64,000 nt of DNA from Diphasiastrum complanatum (GCA_029204225.1 CM055099.1:65995852-66059851), one strand, 5' to 3'; positions 45,174 to 57,700 are shown, counted from the first letter of the stretch. Program-made: numbers and translations. The notes: generated by a model not told the origin, from the sequence alone.

Positions 45174-46543
45174 ATGCAGTCACTACTAGTGCTCCAAGAT
45201 ATGTTTGATCTTGTCATAGGAGAGGAAGAAGAACCTCAAGGAGGTCAAGATCAAGTGAGGTACAAAAGGAGAGCTAGACTAGCATTACATTGCTTGAAAA
45301 TGAATGTTAGTAATGAACTTCTAAAGAAAGTAGCATCTTGTACCTTGACCAAGGAGGCATGGGACTACCTCAAAGGGATTTATGAATCCAAAAATACCTC
45401 TAGAGTGCTTATGATTAGAAATAAAGTTCTTTAAGCATTAGAGGGAGTGATGAGAGTGCTCAAGAGTATGTCTTGAGAATTAAATATCTCAACAAAGAAC
45501 TTTCCATCATTAGTGAGGGTATTCATGATGATGAACTTGTTCAAATTATCTAGAATGGTCTTGGAGATGAGTTCTCCAATCTTGTACAAAGCTTTGCTAT
45601 TCAAGATGCACTACCTTCCATAGACAAGCTTCATAGTGTGCTTGTAGTCGAGGAGAGTAGGATCCTTCATGTCAAGCAAAGGATTGGATCCTTAAAGTTG
45701 CATGATGGTGACAAGAAGGCCAAGTTCTCAAGCAAGGGAAAGGCAAAGTCAAAGAAGAAGATCCAACACAAGGAGACCAAGAATGATGATCAACCATCAA
45801 GCTCCAAAGGTGGAAAGAAGAACAAAGCCAAACTCAAGTGCTTATTTTGTGGAAAGAAGGGGCACTTTGCATCCGAGTGTTTCAAGAAGAAGAATGCACA
45901 AGGAGAAGAGCAAACAAGGCAACCTCACTCTCGAGGAAGATGATAATGAAGTGGATTCATCCTTGATGGCTTCTACATCAACATCAAAGAGCTACTCCAA
46001 TGACACATGGTGGATTGATAGTGGGGCTAGTTCCCAGATCAAGAATGTAGAATAGATGGAGTGGGAACTATTCCCTTAAGACTTGGATCCTCTAAAAGAG
46101 TGGATCTTAATAATGTACTCTATGTTCCTACACTCACTAATAATTTGTTAAGTGTAGGACAATTGATGGATGATGGATTAGATGTCCATTTTAAGCAAGG
46201 AGTTTGCTTCATAATGATGAATAATACTTGCATTGTAAAGGGATTCCCACTAGATCTATAAAAGCATTAGATCTTATTCATAATGATGTGCACTCTTTTT
46301 CTCAAGAATCTAATGGAGGTGCATCTATGTATGTATCTTTTATTGATGATTACTCTAGATACACTTGGATTGAACTTTTGGATTCCAAAAGTAAAGTGTT
46401 TGAAGCTTTTGTTAAGCTCAAAACTCTAGTTGAAAATCAACTTGATGCTAGAATTAAAGTATTGAGGAGTGATAATGGTGGAGAGTATATTTCCAGCAAG
46501 ATGATAGAGTTTTGTAAATCCAATGGCATTAAGAGAGAACTTA
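45174..46543 (+). pseudogene. Copia gag-protease-integrase, 5' part of a chimeric element
   Basis: Gag begins at 45174 and is interrupted at about 45434. A CCHC knuckle (C-LF-C-GKKG-H-FASE-C) lies at 45840-45882. Protease reads WWIDSGAS near 46008-46035. A capsid-to-integrase stretch (LNNVLYVPTLTNNLLSVGQL) lies at 46090-46165. The pre-integrase zinc finger is deleted, and the integrase core resumes at 46260 with SFIDDYSRYTW and LRSDNGGEYIS. The reading stops at about 46545 right after SNGIKREL. Codons and motifs resemble the element at 51.7 kb. Several stops make it inactive. Confidence 0.85.
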
Positions 46544-46544
46544 C

Positions 46545-48570
46545 ATGAGATCAAAACCATCACTCAAAAATATTCGAGTGTTTGGATGCATTGCTTTCAC
46601 TCAAATCCCTGAAGATGTAAGTAAAAAGCTGGATGATAAGAGTAGGAAGACGATCTTCATCAGCTATTCCCCAGATCACAAGGCATACAAGCTCTACAAT
46701 TTGGATACCAAAAAGGCATTCACCAGTAGAGATGTCATTTATATGGAAGACCAGTTCATCGACCACAAAGGAAAAGCTGTTGATAAATCCGATCCAAGGA
46801 TCGAACAACCAAACAATTCCGATCCAGGGATTCAACTACAGAATATCGAAACTGACTCAGACAATGAGTCAGAACCTCAACGAGTCAACTCACATCAGAG
46901 GACCAAAGTTCAACCCAGAAGGTCGAACAGGTCTAGACAGCCTCCATCCAGATTTATGGATGATCCGGCCTGCTACTTTGTGTAGGAACCAACCACCGTT
47001 TCTGAGGCTATGTCTACTCCTGATGCTAGCTAGTGAAAAGCAGCGATGGACACCGAATTTGATTCTCTGATGGAAAATCAAACATGGACAGTCGCTGAGC
47101 TGCCAAAAAATCGAAACCCAATTCTATGCAAATGGATATTCAAGGTGAAGTACGATGCTGAAGGAAGGCTAAATCGTTACAAGGCCAGGCTAGTCGCCAA
47201 AGGCTTTTCTAAGATTCAAGATATGGATTATTCAGAAACCTTCAGCCCAGTTGTCAAACATGCTTCGATCCGCCTACTCCTCTCCTTTGCGGCCGCAACA
47301 GATCTTGAAGTCCACTAGATGGATGTCCAGACCACTTTCCTCAATGGAATCATCGAAGAGTAAATCTATATGACGTAGCCAGAGGGATACGAACTCAACG
47401 ACAAGCATCAACACCTTGTATGCAAAATCCACAAGGTGTTCTATGGGCTGAAACAATCACCCAGAGCCTAGTTTTAGAAGATCAACACATTTCTGATAAA
47501 GAATGGATTTATTCCAAATTTGACAAACTCGAATGTCTACTTCAAGTCTGTATGAGATTACTTCATCATCATCACTCTCTATGTAGATGATACACTCTTA
47601 TTGAGTAGCAATTTGAATCTGATGAAGGATACAAAATGCATGCTAGCCCATGAATACAAGATGACTGACATGGGTCCAGTCCACTATTGTCTCGGAATCC
47701 AAATCCAACGAGATCGACCCAACAGACTGATGTTTATCAATCAACAATGATATCTCAACAGCATGCTAAAAAAGCATGAAATGGCCACCTACAAACCAAG
47801 TCACTTTCCACTTGACTCTAGACTGAAGTTATCAAAGGAACAGTCTCCTCAAACTGAGATAGAAAAAGAGGAGATGAAGCGCTACCCGTTTCAATCCATC
47901 ATCGGCTCACTGATGTATGCAATGATCTACACGCGAGTAGACCTTGCATATTCGATCAATATACTTAGCCGGTTTCTGTCAAATCCAGACTTAACTCATT
48001 GGAAAGCATTATCAAAGGTCATGAAGTACATCCAAGCAATGAAAACTCTCAACATCTGCTACGGAGGCAGCCACACTACCAACATCCTTGAAGCCTACAC
48101 AGATGCAAATTGGGCAGGAGATGTCGACACCATAAAATCAACTTGTAGATTTGTATTTTATACAACCAAGGCCCAATCTTTTTGGAACAGTCGAAAGCAG
48201 ATATCAACTGTATTATCATCAATGGAATCCAGATACATAGCTGCCACAAATGCAACCAAAGAGGCGATCTGGCTAAGGCAACTACTTGTAGACATCAACC
48301 TTGCACAAACACTTCCTACAACAATCTATTGTGACAATCAAAGCACAATAGCATTATATCTCAATCCAAGATTTCACTTTTGAAGCAAACATATCGAAAT
48401 CTGGTATCATTACCTTAGAAAGAAAGTGCATAGCAAGGAAGTAGCATTGGTTTTATGTAGAACAAACTACATGGCAGCGGATTACTTCACAAAGGCTCTA
48501 TCAAAGGAGCAACATCTCATATTTAACGATATGTTAAATATGAAGATCAAGGTTTTTCAGGATCCACATT
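46545..48570 (+). pseudogene. Copia integrase end, reverse transcriptase and RNase H, 3' part of the chimera
   Basis: It begins abruptly with KPSLKNIRVFGCIAFTQIP, the integrase C-terminal region, with about 100 residues of integrase missing at the junction. The reverse transcriptase has NRYKARLVAKGFSK, the catalytic LYVDDTLL at about 47577-47600, and SIIGSLMYAMIYTRVDLAYS. RNase H follows with AYTDANWAGD and YCDNQSTIAL. Stops occur at about 46983, 47030, 47316, 47362 and elsewhere. Its wording matches the element at 54.7-57.8 kb, not the 5' half next to it. A polypurine tract (aagggggag, 48571-48579) and a group Y LTR follow. Confidence 0.85.
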
Positions 48571-48579
48571 AAGGGGGAG

Positions 48580-49420
48580 TGTTAGATTTCTTGTGCTCAG
48601 TCTTAAACAAATCGGTCAAGTAATGAGCATCCTAAAAACCGAAGGCCGACTACATGTTTCGGACCTTCGCATTTTTCCCTTTGAGATTTTTTGTGCCTTA
48701 ATCGTTTTTAGGCACCTTCATCTTTTTTTGCCTTTTTCGCACCTTCATGAAAAGTGCGAGTAGTGGCCAAGATGCCTTGGAATCCATTTCAGGCCCACCT
48801 TCGTCTTTTTTGCCTTTTTCCCTGCCTTCGCTCTAGAGGCACCTTCGGGATTTACATACCTTTAGTCTAAGGTCACTTTCAAGTTTTTCAGGTTTTTCCT
48901 ACATTGCAAACCGATGTCGCCAACTTATCATCAACTCTAAAAAAGCCGGACAACCAAATATCCTAAAGGCGGTTACCAACTTTGTACATACACAAAAACT
49001 GGAGTAAATGGCATTTAGGGCTTATAAGATATTCATCTCTCAACACTTGTAAATATATATATACACTAGCTGAATCAAAGTCTTTGTCGCCTGAGGAACT
49101 CACGATATCATACTGCTCTTTCCATGTATTTCAGAACTAAACTTCATATTGAATTTGATTTCAGTAATACCACACACACACACACACACAAACCATTTAT
49201 AATTTCTTCGGTGGACTATACTCTTGTTTTTTAGAGTATGAATTAATTTTTAAGACCTTGTTGGGCAATTAGAACACTTGAAGCTATGATTTTACTTAGC
49301 ATAAACTTTCTATTAGACTGCTTCTGCATCTAGTAGCTAATTGTAATGGGAGAGCTATTCCGCAGTATTCCTGTACTCACTGGTGATATTAATCAGAGTG
49401 CAATTTTGTCTCATTGCTAT
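48580..49420 (+). repeat. 3' LTR, group Y
   Basis: It begins TGTTAGATTTCTTGTGCTCAG after the polypurine tract. Landmarks shared with the reversed copy at 5975-6706 are GAGCATCCTAAAA, GACTACAT, GTAAATATATA plus CTAGCTGAATCAA, and AATCAGAGTGCAATTTTGTC near the end. The middle differs and contains a (CA)n run at 49170-49191. Like the 6.4-kb copy, it is rich in CTTCG/CCTTCG phrases. Confidence 0.7.
49170..49191. repeat. (CA)n microsatellite
   Basis: An uninterrupted CA run of about 11 units inside the group Y LTR. Confidence 0.95.
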
Positions 49421-49429
49421 ATTAATAAT

Positions 49430-50087
49430 GCAGGTTATTGAAGACTCAAGTAAGGTCAAGGGAGTATCAAAGAAGTTTTGTTCAAGTTTACTTTACTTGT
49501 TCTATCTCATGTTTGAGCTATTTCATATGAATGTGTGCAAATTGTTAAGATATAGTGAAACTAGCTACATTGTCGTGCAATATCTTGTTGTTGGAATTGT
49601 ACTAGCATTCTTGGATGGTTTTGGTGATGGAAATGAAGCTATTGGATGCTATTATATCACTCATTCATGATCAAGTCATCAAGTGTTGATGATATCTTAT
49701 GGCAAGATGGAGATGGAGGCATATTCATTGATTTTCATGGTGAAGACATATCAAGGAAGGACAAAAATGGAGAAGAAATGCAAGCAATAGATGATAACTA
49801 TCATTTATTGTTTGGTTACTATTATTTTCCAAAGAGTTCAAAGTTTGAAGCATGGATGAATCATTACATTTACATTCTATTTGGTTCTTCATGTTCTAGT
49901 TACATCTTGATATGTAAAATTGATGTAGGAAATAGTGAAGCATCCAATTTGGACATTATTATCTATATCAATTATGGAAGTTACTATAAAACCATAGAAA
50001 GGAGGTCTATATTTAGGATGGACATCATTCTTAAGATGGATCAAAGTAGTGTGGTTAAATCTATCCTAAAACTAGTTGAAGAGGGAG
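49430..50087 (+). pseudogene. Unrecognised sequence in front of a group X LTR; part of a non-autonomous element
   Basis: Two open stretches occur: 49383-49670 with IEDSSKVKGVSKKFCSSLLY, LFYLMFELFHMNVCKL and a hydrophobic end, and 49646-50107, which finishes in ILKLVEEGV like the Copia tail at 4.7 kb. The middle has no Copia domain that I recognise. The block 49435-49607 is homologous to the reversed 51213-51049. It looks like foreign sequence that replaced the pol genes of an LTR element. Its function is unknown. Confidence 0.5.
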
Positions 50088-50724
50088 TGTGGAAAATTGT
50101 CAACTAGTTTGTTGGCTTATTGGCATTTTTGGAGGCCAAAATGAAATCTCAAATTAGAGATAGTTTCATATTTGTCAATAAAGGCCTAAATAGTGTTTGT
50201 ACTATTTTGGCAAGTAGATAAGTGGATGAGGTCATATTTGGACCCATTTTAATTGGCTGATTTTGGTACGTTGCATCTAGACTAGAATTTCTAGGTTTTC
50301 GATGAAGTATCTAGATCAAGTTTGGGGCAAGTAGCCAAATGACATTTTGGAAGATATAAATAGGTGTAACCTGCATGGAGAAGTAATCATCAAAGTTTCT
50401 TACTTTGTGGAGAATTCATCTAGTGTGTTTCTATGTCCATCTCATGTGTTTCTCTCTTGATATCTTGAGTTTCTATGTGTAGAATGTTAATTTTATGATT
50501 GATCTAGCTTTCACATGTGTGAAGTATAGTATTGTACTAATTTTGTATGTACATGGACAATACTAAGTCATATATAAGTGTTTATGATCAGATCTTTGTG
50601 CATTTCTAAGTTCTAGCATGCATAAAGAAGTGATTTCTATCTTCTAGTTATTTCTAGATGTGCAACCAAATTTGGCTAAAGATCATTGATGAAATAAATG
50701 TGTTTTGATATCTGTTTTTTCACA
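50088..50724 (+). repeat. 3' LTR, group X (copy B)
   Basis: It starts TGTGGAAAATTGTCAACTAG and ends TTTTTTCACA, 637 bp. A TATA box (tataaata) lies at 50355-50362 and the palindrome CACATGTGTG at 50512-50521, 157 bp downstream. It is closely similar to copy A (4700-5352) throughout. Confidence 0.9.
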
Positions 50725-51029
50725 TGCAACTTCAACAATAGCTGGTTTTAAAGAAGATGTTTATATTTCAACAATGTGCATCCACATCCACTTTGGATAA
50801 GATCTATCAAGTTTTCCACATCATCCATTGGTGGTTTGTGTTGACCTTCTAGATTCCTACAATCTAGGACCTAACTCCTATAATTTAGGAGATGTCATCT
50901 TAGACTCAAATGAAAGCTAATCAAAATAGATCTAAATATTAAAAGTGTCATTTCACACGTGTGGACAGGTCCTCACACGTGTGGATCCACATAGATGTCT
51001 AATATTCATCAAAAACCATGCAAAAATTG
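50725..51029. other. LTR-like or leader sequence with two CACACGTGTG palindromes
   Basis: No coding similarity. CACACGTGTG occurs twice, at 50954-50963 and 50974-50983, 20 bp apart. The sequence adjoins the minus-strand ORF, so it may be its decayed LTR or tail. Confidence 0.5.
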
Positions 51030-51590
51030 CTAAATTCTAACAGCCAGTACAAATCCAATATCAAAACAATGCTCACCAATGTAGCTAGTTTTACCATATC
51101 TTGACAATTTGCACACATCCACATGAAAATGCTCAAACATTAGATAGAACAAGTAAAGTAGACTTGAACAACACTTCCTTGCTGATCCTTTGACCTTACT
51201 CGAGTCTTCAATATGCTGCAAAAACATATCCATAACCTCTTTGCCAATTACCTCTCCTTTGATGCTCTTGACTAGCTCCAAATTGCCATCTCTCCTTTCA
51301 TGTTGTGAAAGCCCTTTGAGATCAACCTCTTGATCATCAACTTGACCATCAAAGTCATTGAAAAAAATTTGTTTTCTAGATCCATTACTTGAATTTACAG
51401 CAAGATAACATCCATCCACTTGCATAGCTCCATCTACACAAGAAGATCCTCCAAAAGATGTTCCACTCTTCATAAGAGCTTGATACTCAAGATCCATTGC
51501 TTGGATCCACTCCTCTTCTTTCCTTGCTCGATCTACACTTGTAGGTTCATAATTTCCAGAAACTACTTGCTTACCCTTTTGATCATATGT
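51030..51590 (-). pseudogene. Unrecognised ORF joined to a Copia reverse transcriptase start
   Basis: The minus strand reads RKEEEWIQAMDLEYQALMKS (about 51530-51468), typical of the Copia region just before reverse transcriptase. It then turns into sequence with no Copia features: QIFFNDFDGQVDDQEVDLKG, GNLELVKSIKGEVIGKEVMD, IEDSSKVKGSARKCCSSLLY, and LFYLMFEHFHVDVCKL with a hydrophobic end. It has 155 codons without a stop. The second half is homologous to 49435-49607 on the other strand. It looks like a captured segment carried by a Copia-derived element; its source is unknown. Confidence 0.5.
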
Positions 51591-51649
51591 GAGCCTTGAA
51601 GGTACTTGTCCTCCTTCTCTTCAATATTAGCCCAATTTTCTATGCGGAA

Positions 51650-52728
51650 ATATTGGCTAACAAGATGCTTGTGTTATTGCTAACCAAGTTGGATGTGTTG
51701 CAAGGGAGCAAATACCTATTCAAGAGGTTTGGCATAAAAGGATAGGACACCTCAACTTCAAGTCATTGGAGGTAATGGCTAGGAAGAAGATTGTGATAGG
51801 TCTTCCAAGTTCCTTAAGTGGCATCAAACATGTTTGTGAGTCTTGTGCTTTGTCTAAGTCACATAGACTACCTTATAATAGATCTACATCTAGATCTACA
51901 AAGCATTTTCAACTTGTACATTTGGATATTCATGGATTTACTACAATTAGCAATAGTGGAGCTAAGATGTATATAACATTCATTGATGATTTTTGTAGAT
52001 TTTGTTGGATCTATCTACTAAAGAGCAAGGATGAAGTGTATGATGTTTTTATCAAGTTCAAGAATGCAAGGGAGAACCAATTTTCCACAAAGATCAAGTG
52101 CTTAAGGAGTGACAATGGTGGTGAGTACATATCTGCCAAGTTCAAGGCCTTTTGTGATGAGCATGGGATCAAGAGGGAGTATACAACATCAAGGACCCCA
52201 CAACAAAATGGAGTGGCTAAAAGGAAGAATAGGACTTTATGTGAAAGTGATAAAGCTATGAGGTTAAGTGCTAATCTTGACAAACCATTTTGGGATCAAG
52301 CTTTGTTGTGTGCCAATTTCTTGTGCAATAGGTGGCCGAGTGCTATTTTGGATGGAAGGACACCTTTTGAAATGCTATTCAAGAGGAGGCCGAGTGTCAA
52401 CTTTCTAAGAACCTTTGGATGCACATGCTATGTCAACATTACTCTTGATGATAGGACCAAGGAGGATCCATCTTCAAGAAGAGGTATTTTCGTTGGATAT
52501 AGTGAGGTGAGGAAAGCCTACAAGTTTTACATTCCTTCTACTAACCAAGTTAATTGTTGGTAGAGATGTCATTTTTTATGAGGGGAACATTCCAAAAGTG
52601 TCTTCAAGCATGATTGATGGTAGTGTGGATGGATCTAACATTCTTGATGTTGATGAAAAGGATCCTACTTTGAATGGTGACGATGATGGACCTTCATCAA
52701 GTCAACAGCCAAGGAGAACATCGGCATG
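51650..52728 (+). pseudogene. Copia integrase, truncated on both sides
   Basis: A nearly full integrase in one frame from 51766. The HHCC zinc finger runs from EVWHKRIGHLN to CESCALSKS (51725-51855). The first catalytic Asp is in QLVHLDIHG and the second in LRSDNGGEYIS (about 52105). The third acid is replaced: NGVAKRKNRT where NGVAERKNRT is usual (about 52210-52240). The C-terminal part includes FLRTFGCTCYVNI and GIFVGYSEVRKAYKFY. It loses frame at 52560, continues in another frame to about 52728 and stops abruptly against unrelated sequence. Confidence 0.88.
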
Positions 52729-54000
52729 TAAAACCTGGTTATTAGAGAAAAAACAACACAAATTTGCCTTATAATTGGGTCCCAGCCCGCCCCTAAAGTG
52801 GCTAGACACAGTTTAAAATAAAGAAACTGACTTTCAAAAAAACCGTCAAAAAATATTTTGTGGTCAATTTTTGTAAAGACCGAGCCAAAAATGCCGGTCC
52901 ACCTAGAATCGGGTCCCAGCCCGTCCTAAATGAGGCTAGAGAAAAGTTTGCGGCCTTAGAAATGGCCAGTGATAAAGTTTTACGACTTTTTGGCCAGTTG
53001 TAAAAATATCCAGCATAGCCGTGCTAAAATCCTACCATGTATAGAGTTGGTTTTACTAATATATGGTTGCCTAGTGCATTTTCAGAGAAACCGTGCTGTC
53101 GTGGGAGCGCTAGTCATGAATGCCGGAAAAGTCAACTTCAGTCAAAGAGCCATCAAAGAAAAATATTTATCAGGCAAAACCCAAGCTGTGAATTATGGGC
53201 AATACTGAAAACTTGCAGAAACCCTAATGGGTAAAATTGGGCAAATTACGGAAAATGGGCAAAATACGCAAATCAGTCGGTAATCCCAAAAAACCAAAAG
53301 CCAAGGGCCGGCAGGCCATACCTACTACAAAGAAAAGAAAAATCAAATGAAGGGCTAAAAGAAACAAAGGACCAAGGAAATGGAAGGGCACCTTAGGTGG
53401 AGTAGGGGCTTGACAAAAGTCCTCACCCACCTTTTGGATAATAAATGTAAACAAGACTTTAGGACCTAGAGGGCCTAAAAGATATTTTCTCTAGCTTTTG
53501 ACTAAGAGAGCATCTTGGCTAGTTTTGGAAAGGGGCCTTAAATGGCACCAACCCCTACACCCTCAAGGAGACCACTTGATGTACTTGCCAATGGGTGTTG
53601 GACAAATGGACAAAAGGGCTCGAAGGGCACAAAAACTGGCAAAGCCTCATTTTGAAGGGGTGACACTTGGGATTTACTATGAAAGGAGGCCACTCTTTGT
53701 GTTAGTATATAGTTGGATGATAGTTGAATGATAGATGGATAATAATGTGATAGTGAGTTATAGTTGGATAGTGGAAAGTTTGAGAGTTGGGTGTTCAAAG
53801 TACTTGCTTGTATTGTGTTGGTGGTTTTGAGATTAAATTCCTTATGATGTTATGAATGCTAGCATGCAATTATGGTTTTTGTGTATGGTGGGATTTGAGA
53901 GGCCAATGTAGTTTGATATTGAGTGTTGCAATATAGTGAGATGAGTTGATAATTTTGGAGGAGTTGATAATTTTGAGTATGAGTAGTTTTGGATCCTGGT
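52729..54000. other. Repeat-bearing stretch without a recognised gene
   Basis: GGGTCCCAGCCCG with flanking bases occurs twice in direct orientation (52773-52806 and 52906-52941). GGGCAAATTACGGAAAAT-like units repeat at 53236-53275. GATAGTTGGAT-like simple sequence lies at 53705-53780. The right part may belong to the 5' LTR of the next Copia element, whose start I cannot locate. Confidence 0.6.
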
Positions 54001-54577
54001 TGTCTTTGAGGAGAGAGTTATTCTTGTCAAAATTAAGGTTTCATCCCCTTTTTACAGATTGAAATAAGTTTCGTAGGACACGCGGTTTTGTTTTCTATTA
54101 TCTTGTGCTCTACCGCACTATTGACATGTATACATGATATACTTAATCTGATACAGCTCTTTGTTTTGATTCAGATATGTGTTAATATTGCTATGCTTAA
54201 TCTTTCTAGTTTTTCTTTCTGGTAATAGACGACTAACATTTAGTCTTGTCTTTCGCAAATCATTCGCGACTAATTATCAGTTGAGCACAGTCTCGCTCTT
54301 CGCGAATCATTCACATATAATTTGTCTTGCTATTCGTGACAAATTATTCTTCTGACGCTTCACCTATTAATGCTTGGTTGCGTAATCTAGAATGACCATG
54401 ATTTCCATCATTAAAGTTCTGTTTATTTTGATAGGCGTAGTCATGCTTACGGAGAGAGTCGTATAGCTCGTTCCGCTGCGCACGAACATTTTCTGTTCGA
54501 GTTCATTTCTCGTTCGTTTCTTGTTTGAGTTCGTATCTTGTTTGTGTTCGTCATTCATCTCTCCTCTCTTTCCAACA
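54001..54577 (+). repeat. Probable 5' LTR of the next Copia element
   Basis: The sequence ends CTCTTTCCAACA directly before a primer-binding site, so its right edge is an LTR end. It is rich in CGTTCG and TTCGCGAA phrases (54250-54500). The left edge is a guess, because the 3' LTR of the element is missing. Confidence 0.5.
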
Positions 54578-54589
54578 TGGTATCAGAGC
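54578..54589 (+). promoter_or_regulatory. Primer-binding site (tRNA-iMet type)
   Basis: TGGTATCAGAGC follows the LTR end directly, 173 bp before the gag start at 54751. Confidence 0.88.
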
Positions 54590-54750
54590 TATTTTCATAG
54601 CTTGATTAGCTTCCACAGTACAAGACTCTACTAGCCGATAGAGTAATTGTTTTCTTGTTCTGTAAATATCAGATTTTCATACTTAAGTCACTGATATTTT
54701 TTCCTATCACTTAGACTAATTCTTTCACATGGATTTAAGCCAGTCCTACC

Positions 54751-57700
54751 ATGGACAAGCTTGATGGAGCCAATTACCATCTGTGGAAATTTAAGATGAA
54801 AATTGTACTAATGGCAAAAGAATTGTACGACGTTATTACAGGTGCAGAAGGGAAACCCGAAGCGGACGACACAGCAATTGCCAGATGGAAACTGAAGGAT
54901 GGAAAGGCTTTCGCGCTGATCATTCTCAACATCACAGATACCCAGATCGGCCATGTATCTGAGGCTCAGACATCGAAAGAAGTATGGGACATCTTGAGAA
55001 CACTATACGAAGTGCGAGATATAGCTTCCAAGCTACATCTCAGGAAGAAGTTCTCTCCCTCAAGATGACGAATGGTGATTCCCTACAGAATCACATTAAT
55101 CAGTTCAAGAACATGCTAAGACAAATGGCCGTTGTCGGATCTATCATAGACGATCAAGACACAGTGATGCAACTGCTTACAAGCCTGCCAAGTTCTTATG
55201 ATAGCTAGGTGATGATCATTACGACTCATCCAGAATTGACTCTTTCGAGAGTCATTACTATGTTGTTGCAGGAAGACACGTGAAGGAACAAAGCCTCAAG
55301 TTCCTCAGCTGATTCTCACGCCTTGTACACCAACAAGAGCACAATGAAGCAGAAGAAGAAGAAAGGCCCGAAGCAATCAAAGCCAGACCAAAAACTAGCT
55401 CAGCATAAGGAATAGTCGAATCCGCAGACAAAGAAGTAGCTGTTTTGCAGATACTGCAAATGAAACAACCATGAAATACAAGACTGTTGCATACTTCAAG
55501 CGAAGAACAACAGCAAAGGACAGTCGAATCAAGTGGCGAATGCAGCTGCAGAAGCTCCATAGCCTATTCAAGAAGCGGATCATGATGCCTTCATGACCAA
55601 TCATCAAGGAGCATCTGGTGACAGTTCATGGTTCTTGGATTCCGGAGCCACTCAGCACATGACTAGCCTCATTGGCTGTTTCGAGTCCTGTACACCTTAT
55701 AGTACCCAAAAATTTGTTCACATTGGCGAAAATAGCACACAAGCTATTAAAGGTGAAGGCACTGTAAGATTATGCTTTGCAAATGATCAGTCCAAGCTAC
55801 TCTCTAAAGTCATGTATGTACCAAAGTTATCTACAAATTTGCTCTCTGTAAGCAGAATCACAGATCTAGGACACAGAGTAGAATTTGAATGTGATTAGTG
55901 TAAAGTAGTTGATAGAATAGACAAGATCCTAGCATTCGGAAAGAGGCATGGACACTTATATAAGTTGAGTCATTGCTTTTCTGCCTCTAGTCAGCCTCTC
56001 AGTACTTCAATTCATTCAAATAAAGGTTTATTTTGGCATTATAGACTTGGTCATTTAAATTATGCTGTTGTACAACGAATGACGACACAATCTATTGTTC
56101 TTGATCTCGACTATCCTCGTGAAAAGGTCGAGCTACCTATTTGTCAAGACTGTTCTGTTGGTAAACAGACTAAAAAACCATTTAAGTCAAGCCATCAGCA
56201 TGTTTTTAGAAGATTGCTAAATGTTATACATTCAGATATTTGTGGCCCGATGAAAAATCCTTCGCTGAAGGATGCCAAGTATTTTAAAACCTTTATTGAC
56301 AAATTCTAAGCCTTCAACTGCTTCAGAATCTTCAAGGAGTGTGCAGAAAAGGAGACTGGAAGGACGATCAAGGCCCTAAGGTCAGACAACGGTGGGGAAT
56401 ATATCTCTGTCGAGCTGCCAAAGCCAAGACATTGAGCAGCAATTCATCACTCCTTACAGTCCTCAGTCTAACGGCTTAGCTGAGCGGAAGAACCGTACTC
56501 TGGTCAAATCTGCTAAGTTTATGGTATTGTATGCATCGTTGCCCAAGAGATTATGGGTTGAAGCTGTCTCTACTGTAGCTTACGTCCAGAACAGATGACA
56601 AGACATCCCACGAGGTGTGGACAGGCTCCAAGCCTTCTTTGAAGAACCTAAGAGTGTTTGGGTGCATTGCCTACGCGCAGATAACAAAGGACACAAGGAA
56701 AAAATTGGACTTCCAAGGTCTCAAGACCATCCTGATCGGATATACTTCATCTGATAACACTTACAAGTTGTACGGTCATGATACCCAACAAATCTTGTAT
56801 AGCCGGGATACAGTCTTTATCGAGGATCAGTTTGTCGACCTCAAAGACAAGGATATTGCTCAAGAAGAACCTTCATCACCTACCATTGACATGACAGTCC
56901 GAGCTTCTAGCTCAGGTGTGTCTATTGTCGACCCACTTCAAGACAACAAATCAGACAAAGATGTTGCTGCTACCTAGCAACAAGTCCCAGGAGCGGTTCA
57001 TCAGTTGAATCCTCCCAGAAGGTCTAGCCGAGTGCGCCCACAGCCCACAAGGTATACTCCTGAATCTGTCTGTCTCTTGATACAAGAATCGACGACAATC
57101 GAAGAGGCACTCAGCCAACCAGACTCTGAAATCTGGAGAGAAGCTATGGACAAAGTGTATTCCTCTCTGATCAAGAATCAGACATGGTCATTAGTCGAAG
57201 CTCCTATTGGCTGCAATATTATTGATTGCAAATGGATCTTTAAGATCAAATATAATACCAACAGAGAAATTAATTGAAGGAAGGCTAGACTAGTAGCATG
57301 AGGATTCACCCAGATCCTGAATGTCAACTACAGTGAGACTTTTAGTCCAGTCTTCAAACATTTGTTGATCCAATGCTCTTGTCTTATGCTACAGCTGCTG
57401 ACCTTGAAGTACATCAACTTGATGTAAAAACAGCCTATCTGAATGGAGTTATACAAGAAGGACATGATCCAGCCCGAAGGATACGTTTTGGAAGGCATGA
57501 AGAATCATGTCTGTAAACTCCACAAAGCACTATACGGCTTGAAACAGTCTGCCAGAGCTTGGTTTCAGAGGATCAACACATTCCTCATTGAACAAGGATT
57601 TAAACCAAGCATTGTTGATTGCAACGTTTATTCGAAGTCAGTGCAACAATTCTTCATTATCATCATCTTGTACGTGGATGATACGTTGCTCTTCAACAAC

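Noticed and set aside
46545-46985. An independent gene starting at 46545
   Set aside because: The reading KPSLKNIRVFGC is the standard Copia integrase C-terminal region; the ATG is only a product of the junction.
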